Notes: generated by a model not told the origin, from the letters alone. Positions 1 through 7,263 are shown, counted from the first letter of the stretch. The stretch: DNA of 14,460 bases from Zygnema cylindricum (GCA_037447655.1 JBBHKE010000796.1:1-14460); one strand, 5' to 3'. Translations and numbers: made by a program.

Positions 1-188
1 TCCGCTCCCTCTCTCTCTCCCTCTCCCCCCCCCACTCTCTCTCCCTCTCCCTCTCTTTCTCCCTCTCCCTCCCTTTCTCCCTCTCCCTCCCTTTCTCCCT
101 CTCCCTCCCTTTCTCCCTCTCCCTCCCTTTCTCCCTCTCTCTCTCCCTCTCCCTCTCCCTCTCCCTCTCCATCTCCCTCTCCTCTCTC
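1..188. repeat. CT-rich homopyrimidine microsatellite tract
   Basis: From position 5 to 188 the strand is almost pure C and T, interrupted only by A at 34 and A at 171. It is made of CCCTCT/CTCTCC-type units and a nine-C run. Long homopurine-homopyrimidine tracts are known triplex-prone, polymerase-stalling sequences and common places for assemblies to stop. The tract also forms the Glu/Gly/Arg repeat part of the minus-strand open frame listed at 1-914. Confidence 0.95.
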
Positions 189-914
189 GCCTGAGCTATG
201 ATGGTGGAAAACCGTGCGAATTCCCGCCAATACAAGAGCAGCATCTAACTCATCATCACACACACTACCAACTTTCTCCTTTCCCTCCCCTCCCTTCTTA
301 GTCTTCCCTTTCTTCTTACTCGAAATCATGGCCGCTTTCACAACAGAGTCACTCTCTTCTCTCTCCTTTTGAATCTGTTCCCTTGCTTCCCTCTCTCTTA
401 ATACAAGACCTGCGACGACGACTACTCCCTCCTTCTTCGCCTTTCCCTCCCTCTCTTTTGTCCCTACTCCCTGTGTGGGCCTATCCCTCCTTCCCACTTC
501 CCCCTCTGGACTCTCACTACTACTCTCTGAGCACCCCTCCCCCTTCCCTCTCCCTCCTCCTCCGCCTCGCATTCTCTTCTGAGAAACTTCCTTGATGCTT
601 CCTCCTGCTCGTCGCTTACTTGAATTCCGGCCCGAATTGGCCAATGAGAGGCCTTCAGGTATCCCACTCTCATTTTCCGGCGATGCGTCTCCCTCTCTCT
701 CCCTCCTCACTATCTCAGGCGCCCGAGGCCGCGTATTTGACTCCCCCCACCAAATTTCCCTGGGACTAACGACCATCGGCAAGCTGCCACGTGGCAACTC
801 TTCCATAGAAGACAAAGGAGCTTCCCCTCTTTCTCTCCCTCCCTCTCCAAATTTCCCCCCTCCTGTGCCGCCACCTGGCAGCCCCCCTACCTCCATCACT
901 TGCAGGGGGGCCAT
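1..914 (-). CDS. Candidate partial protein-coding frame, low-complexity charged protein, runs off window edge
   Basis: A frame opens after a stop at 951-953 (complement), has an ATG at 912-914, and stays open for about 304 codons to the window edge with no stop. The ATG has A at -3 and G at +4, a strong eukaryotic start context. I recognise no domain family. What can be seen: a Gly-rich N-terminus, a KRR cluster near residues 100-102, a Gly run near 117-123, a charged helix-like segment (LREREAREQIQKEREE) near 172-187, a lysine cluster KKKGKTKK near 200-207 that could be a nuclear localisation signal, CDDELDAALVLAGIRTVF at about 219-236, HHH at 237-239, then Glu-Gly-Arg repeats to the edge. 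Telo-box and G-box motifs lie upstream. A caution is that this strand is purine-rich and T-poor, which depletes stops by chance. A 157-residue frame overlaps it on the other strand (592-1065). Introns cannot be judged. Confidence 0.35.
   Translation of the reverse strand, partial: MAPLQVMEVGGLPGGGTGGGKFGEGGRERGEAPLSSMEELPRGSLPMVVSPREIWWGESNTRPRAPEIVRREREGDASPENESGIPEGLSLANSGRNSSKRRAGGSIKEVSQKRMRGGGGGRGKGEGCSESSSESPEGEVGRRDRPTQGVGTKEREGKAKKEGVVVVAGLVLREREAREQIQKEREESDSVVKAAMISSKKKGKTKKGGEGKEKVGSVCDDELDAALVLAGIRTVFHHHSSGERGEGDGEGEGEGEGEREGEREGEGEREGEGEREGEGEREGEGEREGEGERVGGGEGEREGA
43..132. repeat. 18-bp tandem repeat, five units
   Basis: The unit CCCTCTCCCTCCCTTTCT occurs perfectly four times in a row, at 61-78, 79-96, 97-114 and 115-132. 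A fifth copy at 43-60 has one difference. The unit length is a multiple of three. In the minus-strand open frame each unit encodes six residues made of Glu, Gly and Arg, so copy-number change would not shift that frame. Confidence 0.95.
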
Positions 915-2300
915 GATGGCCTTTTTTGTAAAATCCAGGAACCTTTTTTTTCAAGGCAATCTTAGTGAATTATGGCTGTTTGTCTCCTTGTTTGTTTGTC
1001 TGGTAGTGGGGAAGGCACCATCCAGGGAAGGTACAACTCTACGGTCGGGTTTCGTCGTGTCATGAGTATGGAGGAGGAGCCATGGCATCCAGTCAGTTAC
1101 TGCACCTGTACGGATGTGCCACGTGGTAGCTCCTCAGACGTCCACGTCATCATTCCTGCCCGATTGGAAAGTAGCGCAAAGGGATGGGCGGGGGAAGTGT
1201 CTTTGGGAGAAAAGAGGGAGAGTTTGAGACTCGGAAGTGATTTCAACGGAACGGGAAACAGGTCGTTCCATGCTTGTTGCACTTTAGGGTTTCAGAAGTG
1301 TTTTTTAGGGTTTCAGAAGTGATTTTAGGGTTTCAGAACTATTTCAGAGCCGTTTTCGTCTCTATCTGCTGTGTCGAGAAGAGCGGCGAGGCTGTCAGAT
1401 TTTACCGTACAGAGTAAACAGAGAAAGAGGATGTCCTCCAAACGCTAAAAATAGCTACGTGGCACGAAATATGCTATGTCGCACGTGCGAGGGAAATCAA
1501 ACGAAATCAGTCTGAGGAGGACGGCGCAGCAATCGAACTGTACGGATGGACTGAAAACGGTGTGGAGCAACCGCCTGGAGCACCGCACCCTAAAGAGAGG
1601 ACTGATGGAAGGGCGCTAAACAAGCGCCACGTGGCACACGGCAACGCCTCGAGGCCTGAGATTTTACATACTGAGGGCGCAGCATAAAGCGTCAAGGGCT
1701 ACTGCCACGTGGCAAAGGCGACAGACATTAGCAGAGGCGGTCCACCAACCGGCGAATACTACGCGATATAATCGTGTGACGTATCTATGACACGTGCGAC
1801 GACTTTGCGACAATTCATGGGTGTTGTATCCTATTGGTTGCGACTAGGTACGGCATCATGCGACGTTTTTGAAGTGACGCGAATCCATGCGACGATGTGC
1901 TGGAAGGGCGGATGCTAGAAATGCGTGAAAACGGGGCTAAAGACGCAGAGATTGGCGGATTTCCGGTGGGCCACGGGAGCCTGTGCTCATTTTTCCACGT
2001 GGCGACACCCTCCTTTGCCAAGTGGTGTCACTAAACAAGGCGTCGACGATTTGAGTGCCGGGACAAGCGGGGTCACCCAGTCACGCCGACGTGGCAAGCG
2101 AAACAGCGCTGTGGACGCGAACCGCGCAAGCAGCCGTTCACACGGTAAGAATCGACCGGCGGAAGTTTCGTGGCGCCGGATTCGGATTGCGATTCTATGC
2201 TCGATTGTTTATTTGTTTATGACTTCTGACCGGAATGAAACGAGGCAACAGTCTCCCGTGCCCTTGAGTAGTGACACGTGGCATATTACAGGCACGTGTC
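785..2300. promoter_or_regulatory. Cluster of G-box / ABRE-like CACGTG sites
   Basis: CCACGTGG-type sites recur at 785-796 (TGCCACGTGGCA), 1117-1126, 1626-1635, 1703-1714 (again TGCCACGTGGCA) and 1995-2003. CACGTG cores also occur at 1791-1796, 2275-2280 and within 2291-2300 (GGCACGTGTC). ACGTGGCA half-matches occur at 1455-1464 and 2088-2096. A fixed six-base word is expected about once per 4 kb, so this density is far above chance. In plants CACGTG is bound by bZIP (ABF/GBF/HY5) and bHLH (PIF/MYC) factors. Most sites lie upstream of the minus-strand open frame whose ATG is at 912-914, so a promoter role for that frame is an inference. The site at 785-796 lies inside the frame. Confidence 0.5.
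1283..1340 (-). promoter_or_regulatory. Three tandem telo-box repeats
   Basis: TTTAGGGTTTCAGAAGTG is repeated at 1283-1300 and 1304-1321, and a third, slightly changed copy (ending CAGAACT) runs to 1340. Spacers are a few T or A residues. Read on the minus strand each copy contains GAAACCCTAAA, the plant telo-box. Telo-boxes are known short promoter motifs, often near transcription starts, bound by Myb-like telobox and Trb proteins. The array lies about 370-430 bp upstream of the minus-strand ATG at 912-914. It is not a telomere, because the heptamers are separated by unrelated bases. Confidence 0.55.
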
Positions 2301-2620
2301 TAAAACGCTCTTGCGAAATGGTATTTTCAAACCGGCTGCCTGACACGCTTGGCCGACCAGCGTGGCACAATCTGCTATGCAAAGTACAGTATCGGTCCCT
2401 GGGAGCATTTATGGACGTCACGCCATCCGCGGAAAGACATGACAGATTGATGATCGCTTTGATGGGTAGATTTTGGAATGAAATCATTACTCGTGTGATA
2501 CGGCAGAGCACAGACTACGTTGCTCTTAGGGCGATGGCACATGTCGTATACTTCATTAGAACTGCGCCGCGTCACACGGTCGAATTGTGTGAAAAATCCA
2601 TAGTTGTCCCGTGCGCATAA
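1925..2620 (+). CDS. 231-codon open frame, doubtful hypothetical protein
   Basis: This is the longest complete ATG-to-stop frame in the unique half. I recognise no domain, catalytic motif or signal peptide. Its first half is rich in Ser, Arg and Thr, with a basic stretch SRRRGKRN near residue 93, and a short hydrophobic segment (IAILCSIVYLF) near residue 130 follows. The last eight codons and the stop lie inside the left terminal inverted repeat of element A (from 2599), so its natural end is probably created by the transposon. Two minus-strand frames (2209-2511 and 2375-2653) overlap it and G-box sites run through it. Most likely it is a chance frame or an eroded exon. Confidence 0.12.
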   Translation: MKTGLKTQRLADFRWATGACAHFSTWRHPPLPSGVTKQGVDDLSAGTSGVTQSRRRGKRNSAVDANRASSRSHGKNRPAEVSWRRIRIAILCSIVYLFMTSDRNETRQQSPVPLSSDTWHITGTCLKRSCEMVFSNRLPDTLGRPAWHNLLCKVQYRSLGAFMDVTPSAERHDRLMIALMGRFWNEIITRVIRQSTDYVALRAMAHVVYFIRTAPRHTVELCEKSIVVPCA

Positions 2621-3298
2621 TACGCAAGAAACGAACGCCCGAATACTACGCACGATACGTATTTAACGATGAAAAAAATGTTATTAAATGCGTACCTGAC
2701 TATGTACCCGTACATTTTCGTACATTTGAGTACTATTTTCGTACATTTAAGTACTTTTAGGGGGTTTGAGGAATTTTAGTGTACATTCTCGTGCGTTCTC
2801 AAATATTTATGTTAAACAGCCAACTTTTATTCGTACATTTACGTACAGTGTCCGTATTTTTCGTACTTTTGACGGTTATTATATTGAGATTTTTAGGGTA
2901 CATTTTCGTACTTTTCCGTATATTTCAGTCATACGGACTTACATTTTTTGTACATCTACGTACGGCGTCCGTATATTTCAGTACTTTTAGGGTTAGTGAT
3001 GTTGGGATTTTAAGGTGTTTAGGGTACTTCCCGTGCATTTCGTACATTCCGGTAAATAACAGTACAGCTGCCTTACATTTTTCGTACTCCTAGGTTTTTT
3101 AGGGTACACATATCGTACAACGACGCACATTTCCGTATGTTTTTCGTACGTTTTTAGGATTTTTTAAGGATTTTTTAGGGTTAAGGGGAAAGTTTTCGTA
3201 CGTTTTCGTACAGCGGAAACTAATGAACGGTATGAAAGTAACGAATACTACGTAGTTTTCGGAAAAAAGTCGAAATTCGTACGAATAGGACAACTATG
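2599..3298 (+). mobile_element. Element A: GTAC-rich non-autonomous DNA transposon (MITE-like)
   Basis: The ends are CATAGTTGTCC at 2599-2609 and GGACAACTATG at 3288-3298, an 11-bp perfect terminal inverted repeat. The match extends by two more bases on each side (TC...GA). The flanking octamers GAAAAATC (2591-2598) and GAAAAAAC (3299-3306) agree at 7 of 8 places, consistent with an 8-bp target site duplication. The 700-bp interior has no plausible coding frame. It is packed with GTAC (about 26 by eye, expected about 3) and TTTTAGGG, arranged in degenerate units of roughly 100-120 bp starting near 2841, 2958 and 3060. A related, diverged element lies at 5730-6206 in the opposite orientation. 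CA...TG ends with 8-bp duplications would suit the hAT superfamily, but the family is not proven. Confidence 0.65.
2841..3220 (+). repeat. Degenerate tandem units inside element A
   Basis: A block beginning GTACRG(C/T)GTCCGTAT, followed by TTTTAGGGTAC and CGTAC words, recurs near 2841, 2958 and (weaker) 3060, with a last CGTACAGCGG near 3205. Spacing is about 100-117 bp. The same order of words, including AGTGTCCGT, ATTTTTAGGG and CGTACAGCG, is seen in element B. Confidence 0.5.
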
Positions 3299-3495
3299 GA
3301 AAAAACATGTGACCTGTGGCTGCGCATACTCGATCCTGAAAATCCTAAGGTACATCACCGGCATTTTAAGGTACACTTCGCACTCGCCCCCCGGTTTGGG
3401 TCGAAAGTCCGAAACTCATAGCCTGTTCTACATGTCATACGCTTCGACGTCATCAAACATAGGCGCGAAAAGAAACCTGCAGTTTTTCGAATTTA
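3299..3495. other. Unannotated spacer between elements A and C
   Basis: About 200 bp between two transposon-like elements. It contains a 75-codon frame (3309-3536) that crosses into the terminal repeat of element C and has no recognisable motif. I see no gene here. Confidence 0.4.
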
Positions 3496-4269
3496 GGGTA
3501 ACCTTCCATCAGGCGAAAAGTGGGGTTGTTTACTAGAGAAACTACCTTTCCGTACTAATCCGTACTGTTTTTTTTTATTTTTTTTTACAAAAGATGTTTA
3601 CCATAAATTTGTTAAGATTCTCCAGACTTTTTGGCAAAAACTCCCACCATCCGATTTTGAATTTTCGACGCAAACGCCCTTTCTATCCAATACCTCGCGA
3701 GTCTCCTCCGATTGTCATCAGAAGGACACTCTGCGCTCACTTGACGCGTGTGTTGGTTCACTTGTAAAAGTCAGAGTCGATCCACGACGGACGTGAAGTT
3801 ATAAACTTACATATGGCAAATGACGTGTACCTTCTGACATCAAAGCCACCCTGTTCGACGACAAAATCTTGGTTGTAGGACATTCTGTCACGCCTCCGTT
3901 GGTACAGCGAAAATACATGAAAGTACAAATGGTGCATTCATGGACATTTGTACAAATTTTCATTTTGCAACGGTTTTAGTGGCCGTTGGTACAAGACAAA
4001 TACAAGAACGTTCAGATTGTACATTAGCGTGACGCTACTAGATATTTTAATCGGCGTCCGCCCGTACAGAAACGCAGTTGAGATTTTGTACTTTTCAAAA
4101 ATTTCATTATTCCCCGCCGGCTAAACAGGTTCCTACGTGGTACCAATCGCAATCCAACACGTAAGCAATTTTTGCCTCGCTGACACGACCTGATGGAAAG
4201 GTGTTACAAATATTACTGCCAGTAAACGTGACCGTACGATTACTGGGAACGCCTGATGGAAGGTTACCC
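3496..4269. mobile_element. Element C: 774-bp element with long TIRs and TA target site
   Basis: The left end GGGTAACCTTCCATCAGGCG (3496-3515) is the exact reverse complement of the right end at 4250-4269, giving a 20-bp perfect terminal inverted repeat. Symmetry continues three bases outward (TTA / TAA), so both ends are bordered by TA, consistent with a TA target duplication as in Tc1/mariner-type elements. A third, imperfect copy of the right terminus (ACCTGATGGAAAGGTGTTAC) lies at 4188-4207, about 60 bp inside the right end. No transposase frame is present. Interior features are a T-rich run at 3568-3587 and a direct repeat CCGTTGGTACA at 3896-3906 and 3983-3993. The superfamily is uncertain. 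Confidence 0.6.
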
Positions 4270-5327
4270 TAAGTGTTAACAAACAATATTGAAGGTACAA
4301 TCTGCCACGCCCTCGAAACTGTTAATTATAATTGGCGAATTGTGCATTAACACACAAAAATCCTTAACGCTAGCAGCAATCGGCGATATAGTGCAATCTT
4401 AGCATTTACCGAGCGTCAGACAACTGGCAGCCGCCGTTCTGGTTGGAGGAAACGGTTTACGCTTATCGAAGTTTGAAAGAAATAGTACCGATTCTGGCGA
4501 TTTTTGGCGGATCGATGAACCTCGATGACAAGGTACAGTAGCCGGTTGACAAAATTTACCGTGTCGAAATTAGTATTTCGAAATATACTGCAGTACTGTA
4601 CATTATTTGTAACGCATGTACACGACGTCCCTACAGTATAAAATAAAGGTTGGACACTTTGTATACTTTATTTTATCGTACCAACACGAGAGTATTTTTG
4701 GTTTGGCCACAGATTTTCGGTGGTGGATTCAAAAACGGGGTAATCCATCGGCTTCAATTCTTCAACTTTGCATCATGATTGGAGAGGTAGGCGTGGCGAC
4801 TTATCTTTGGCTTTCGTAATTTGATGTTTAAAGAGCTAAAAAGTGTCGCATTGTGAGTAAAAGTTGTACAGTAAACAGTGGCAATTCAAATCGTACATTA
4901 GGAATGGATCGAGGCCAATTTGTCGATACACGATAAAGGATGTTCTTCAAATATGATGACACGCGATACGAACATGTGTTCTTTTCGAGGATTCATAAAT
5001 CATTAGTTCGCGACAAAAGCAAGTTTTGGACCGAATGCGACGCACGTCGTGTTTCGACTTCAAAGAGTACTATAGGGAACGTGCCATGTGGTTACGTAAG
5101 GGGAATTTACTAGTTTTCTGTTGCTCCGCAAAAAATGGATGATGCACCGAGACAATCTTTCGCCTTACAAATAGAATGCAGATGTTAAACTACTTTTAAC
5201 GTCACCTTGAAACGTACAGTGTACAACATTTTTGGCGGTTTGCCTTTGTAACTGACGGCTACGTCATGCCATTTCATGCTCAAACTCCAACCCTGAAACA
5301 CCGCGAGGCAAGGCAACGCCTAAAAAT
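4270..5327. other. Non-coding region, no gene seen
   Basis: About 1.06 kb of AT-leaning sequence with many stops in all frames. The only frame of note is 67 codons (4616-4819) without recognisable motifs. Short palindromes TATTTCGAAATA (4574-4585) and TACTGCAGTA (4586-4595) lie side by side. Scattered GTAC words continue here at lower density than in A and B. Confidence 0.5.
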
Positions 5328-5520
5328 TAGTGTTGTGTATCGGTAAAAAACATAACGCGATAACACGGATACGGATAGTTATCGGTTATCGAACGGTCAA
5401 AGGTCCCGATATATCGGTTTGAGACCAGCAAATTCCATATCGGCGATAACTTAAAAAATATATAGTACGCATACTATAGTACTTTATAATATACTGTATT
5501 ACATTATGTACATTATATAG

Positions 5521-5534
5521 CGTGGCATGCCACG
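5521..5534. other. 14-bp perfect palindrome inside element D
   Basis: CGTGGCATGCCACG is self-complementary. It combines two ACGTGGCA-like half-sites pointing inward, echoing the words of the G-box cluster at 785-2300. It may be a protein-binding site or a coincidence. Confidence 0.4.
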
Positions 5535-5729
5535 TATAACAATCTGTTCCGTATCTATTCAACTGAAAAATATTATGGACAGCGCAGCACGTAAACGTAG
5601 ACAAATTTAAAATAATACTTTATAGTTCTAAAACTATACTACCGAAACGAAAAAAATAAAATACATTGTAAAATTTGAGAATCAAACTTTTTAAAAGGGA
5701 AAACGAACAGACAAAAGAGCAGACTGAAA

Positions 5730-6206
5730 CCGTCGATGTCCAATTCGTACAGATTTTTATCTTTTTACAAAAACTACGTAGTATTCGTCATTTTTATACT
5801 TTTCGTAAAATTCGTGTAAATTTCGCTGTACGGCTTTGTACAAAAAACGTACGGAAAGATTAATCTGAGAAAATCCTAAAAAATCTTAAAGAGGTACGGA
5901 AATTTATCAGAAATGTACGAAAATGAATGAAAGTGTACCCTAAAATACCTTATGGTACGGAATATCTACGGCAACCGTACTGAAATAGAAAGGAAGGTAC
6001 GACAATGTACCTTGGAAACCCTAAAAATCCCGTAAAATAACCCTAAAATGTATGAAGATAGACGGACACTATACATAATTGTATAAATAATGTACGGGTA
6101 CACATTAAGGTACGCACTTTATTTACTTTTCATCATCATTTGATGTGTACCGTACTTAGTATTCGTTAAATTATACCGTGCGTAATATGCGCACGTGACA
6201 TCTATG
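5730..6206 (-). mobile_element. Element B: second, diverged GTAC-rich element, nested in D
   Basis: Read on the minus strand, B starts CATAGATGTC (6206 downward) and ends GACATCGACGG (at 5730), an imperfect inverted pair. It is flanked on both sides by the octamer TTTCAGTC (minus-strand reading; 6207-6214 and 5722-5729), a perfect 8-bp target duplication. Shared blocks with element A, in the same order, are GTGCGCATA(A/T)TACGC, TACCCGTACATT, AGTGTCCGT, TTTTAGGGTAC words, CGTACAGCG and CGAATACTACGTAGTTTT. B is shorter (477 versus 700 bp) and clearly diverged, so the two are separate old insertions of one family. No coding capacity is seen. Confidence 0.65.
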
Positions 6207-6444
6207 GACTGAAAACCTGTCAGACTGCCGCTGTTTTTAGCCACCATATTTATCTGTACGGTCCGTACATTTATCGCCGATAGTTATCGATATCGGTGAT
6301 ATCACTGATAAATAACCAATAAGTATCGATTATTTATCAGCGATAACACCAATAACGATATATCGTACCAATATATCGATTATCGGGTACCCGAAAAAAG
6401 GTCCATATCGGTTATCGGCAAATCCTTACCGATAAACAACACTA

Positions 6445-7014
6445 CTACTTTAGCACGCTGATATCTCTACTGTAAACAGAGTTTCCATACAAAATCTGTC
6501 AAAACGTTCATTTTATCCTCACTATGACGTTTGCACTATGCTCTTTGTTAAAACACAATTACATGATAACGGCCTGTACTAAATCATCATTTGTTCGTTT
6601 TTACTTACAAAAGTACAATTTTGCACGGTCAGACGTCGTCCATACTCCACACTATTTAAAACGAACCTATATTATAATTTTTTACGCTAATTAAACCTTA
6701 CCGTAAATAGAAAATTGAAAATTCTAGAATCATTTACTCTATTTAACGTGATAGAGTCAAAATTTAGGGCAACCGAATTAACTTTATTTACTTTTATTAC
6801 GATTCACAGTGTACTGTAGTGAAAACTACCTACGAAACATTTAATATTTTTCGTTTTTTGCTTACCAAATTTGTTTTTTACTTTTTAATCACCGGGCCAA
6901 ATCCGGCCAGCCCCTAAAATTTGGCACCTGAATCCGTTTTGGATCTGACGCGGCCGGTCGGGTACGGATCAAATACGGATTCGGGTACTCTGTTGCAACC
7001 TGTGACTGGTGGGA
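6445..7014. other. AT-rich non-coding region, no gene seen
   Basis: About 570 bp with no frame of interest. A short GC-richer patch (about 6893-6990) contains CCGGCC, GGTACGGATC and ACGGATTCGGGTAC words reminiscent of subterminal motifs in Ac-like hAT elements, but I could not find paired ends around it. Confidence 0.4.
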
Positions 7015-7082
7015 AACTGATTTTAAAGCACTACAGTGGTACATTGTGAACTGATTTTAAAGCACTACGGTGGTACATTGTA
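7015..7082 (+). repeat. 34-bp tandem duplication
   Basis: Two adjacent 34-bp copies, 7015-7048 and 7049-7082, both begin AACTGATTTTAAAGCACTAC and differ at two places (A/G in the middle and the last base). This is a simple recent tandem duplication with no visible function. Confidence 0.9.
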
Positions 7083-7230
7083 TTTCAATTCAGCAATACA
7101 AGTAGATACACGAAAGGATTTCCAATTATGGAGGTTCTTTCGTTAGGCATTGCTAATTATTGTAAAGATACATTTACAGTAAGGTAGTGCCAGTAAACAA
7201 GCTCTCAACTACGTGTTTTTTTTAGTTAGA
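7083..7230. other. Unique sequence up to the palindrome axis
   Basis: About 150 bp without frames or paired repeats. TGCCAGTAAAC near 7188-7198 also occurs inside element C as CTGCCAGTAAAC near 4217-4228. The match is too short to call a transposon end. Confidence 0.4.
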
Positions 7231-7263
7231 TCTAACTAAAAAAAACACGTAGTTGAGAGCTTG
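7198..7263. other. Centre of the palindrome (dyad AGATCT)
   Basis: The axis falls inside AGTTAGA|TCTAACT, so the central six bases are AGATCT and the central four GATC. Short A/T runs flank the dyad and then unique sequence continues outward symmetrically. No asymmetric loop is present, so a single strand would fold into a hairpin with essentially no loop. Nothing here resembles a recombinase site or a telomere resolution site that I can recognise. Confidence 0.9.

Larger units (their letters stand above)
5328..6444. mobile_element. Element D: hAT-like non-autonomous transposon hosting element B
   Basis: The left end TAGTGTTGTGTATCGGTAA (5328-5346) matches the reverse complement of the right end (6426-6444) at 18 of 19 bases. 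Both subterminal regions (about 5340-5460 and 6270-6430) are crowded with TATCGG, CGATAT and TTATCG words in both orientations, as is typical for transposase-binding subterminal repeats of hAT elements. TAGTGTTG-type ends also resemble hAT ends. The 8-bp flanks CTAAAAAT and CTACTTTA share only three positions, so no clean target duplication is visible. There is no transposase frame. Element B (5730-6206) is inserted within it. Without B and its 8-bp duplication, D would be about 630 bp. Confidence 0.6.

Noticed and set aside
43-132. CRISPR-like array
   Set aside because: The 18-bp units are directly adjacent with no spacers, so this is a simple pyrimidine microsatellite.
592-1065. 157-codon plus-strand frame (and mirror 13396-13869) as a gene
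   Set aside because: It lies antisense to the longer edge-crossing frame, is Pro/Ser-rich as expected from translating a pyrimidine-rich strand, and shows no motif.
972-1322. 116-codon frame with a hydrophobic start resembling a signal peptide
   Set aside because: The Leu/Val/Cys start comes from a TTTG/CTTG-rich stretch, and the frame ends in the telo-box tandem repeat. No conserved feature follows.
1283-1340. Telomere or interstitial telomeric repeat
   Set aside because: TTTAGGG heptamers are not contiguous. Each is embedded in a 20-bp unit, so a promoter-type telo-box is a better description.
2766-3093. 74- and 104-codon frames in the GTAC-rich region
   Set aside because: They are translations of the degenerate tandem units of element A (repeated Phe, Tyr, Arg, Thr words) in overlapping frames.
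5386-5863. 62- and 72-codon frames inside elements D and B
   Set aside because: They are short, AT-driven and inside non-autonomous elements, with no transposase motif such as a DDE triad context or zinc finger.
6893-6990. LTR or Ac-type transposon end
   Set aside because: CGG/GGTACGG words are suggestive, but no paired terminal repeat or target duplication was found within the arm.
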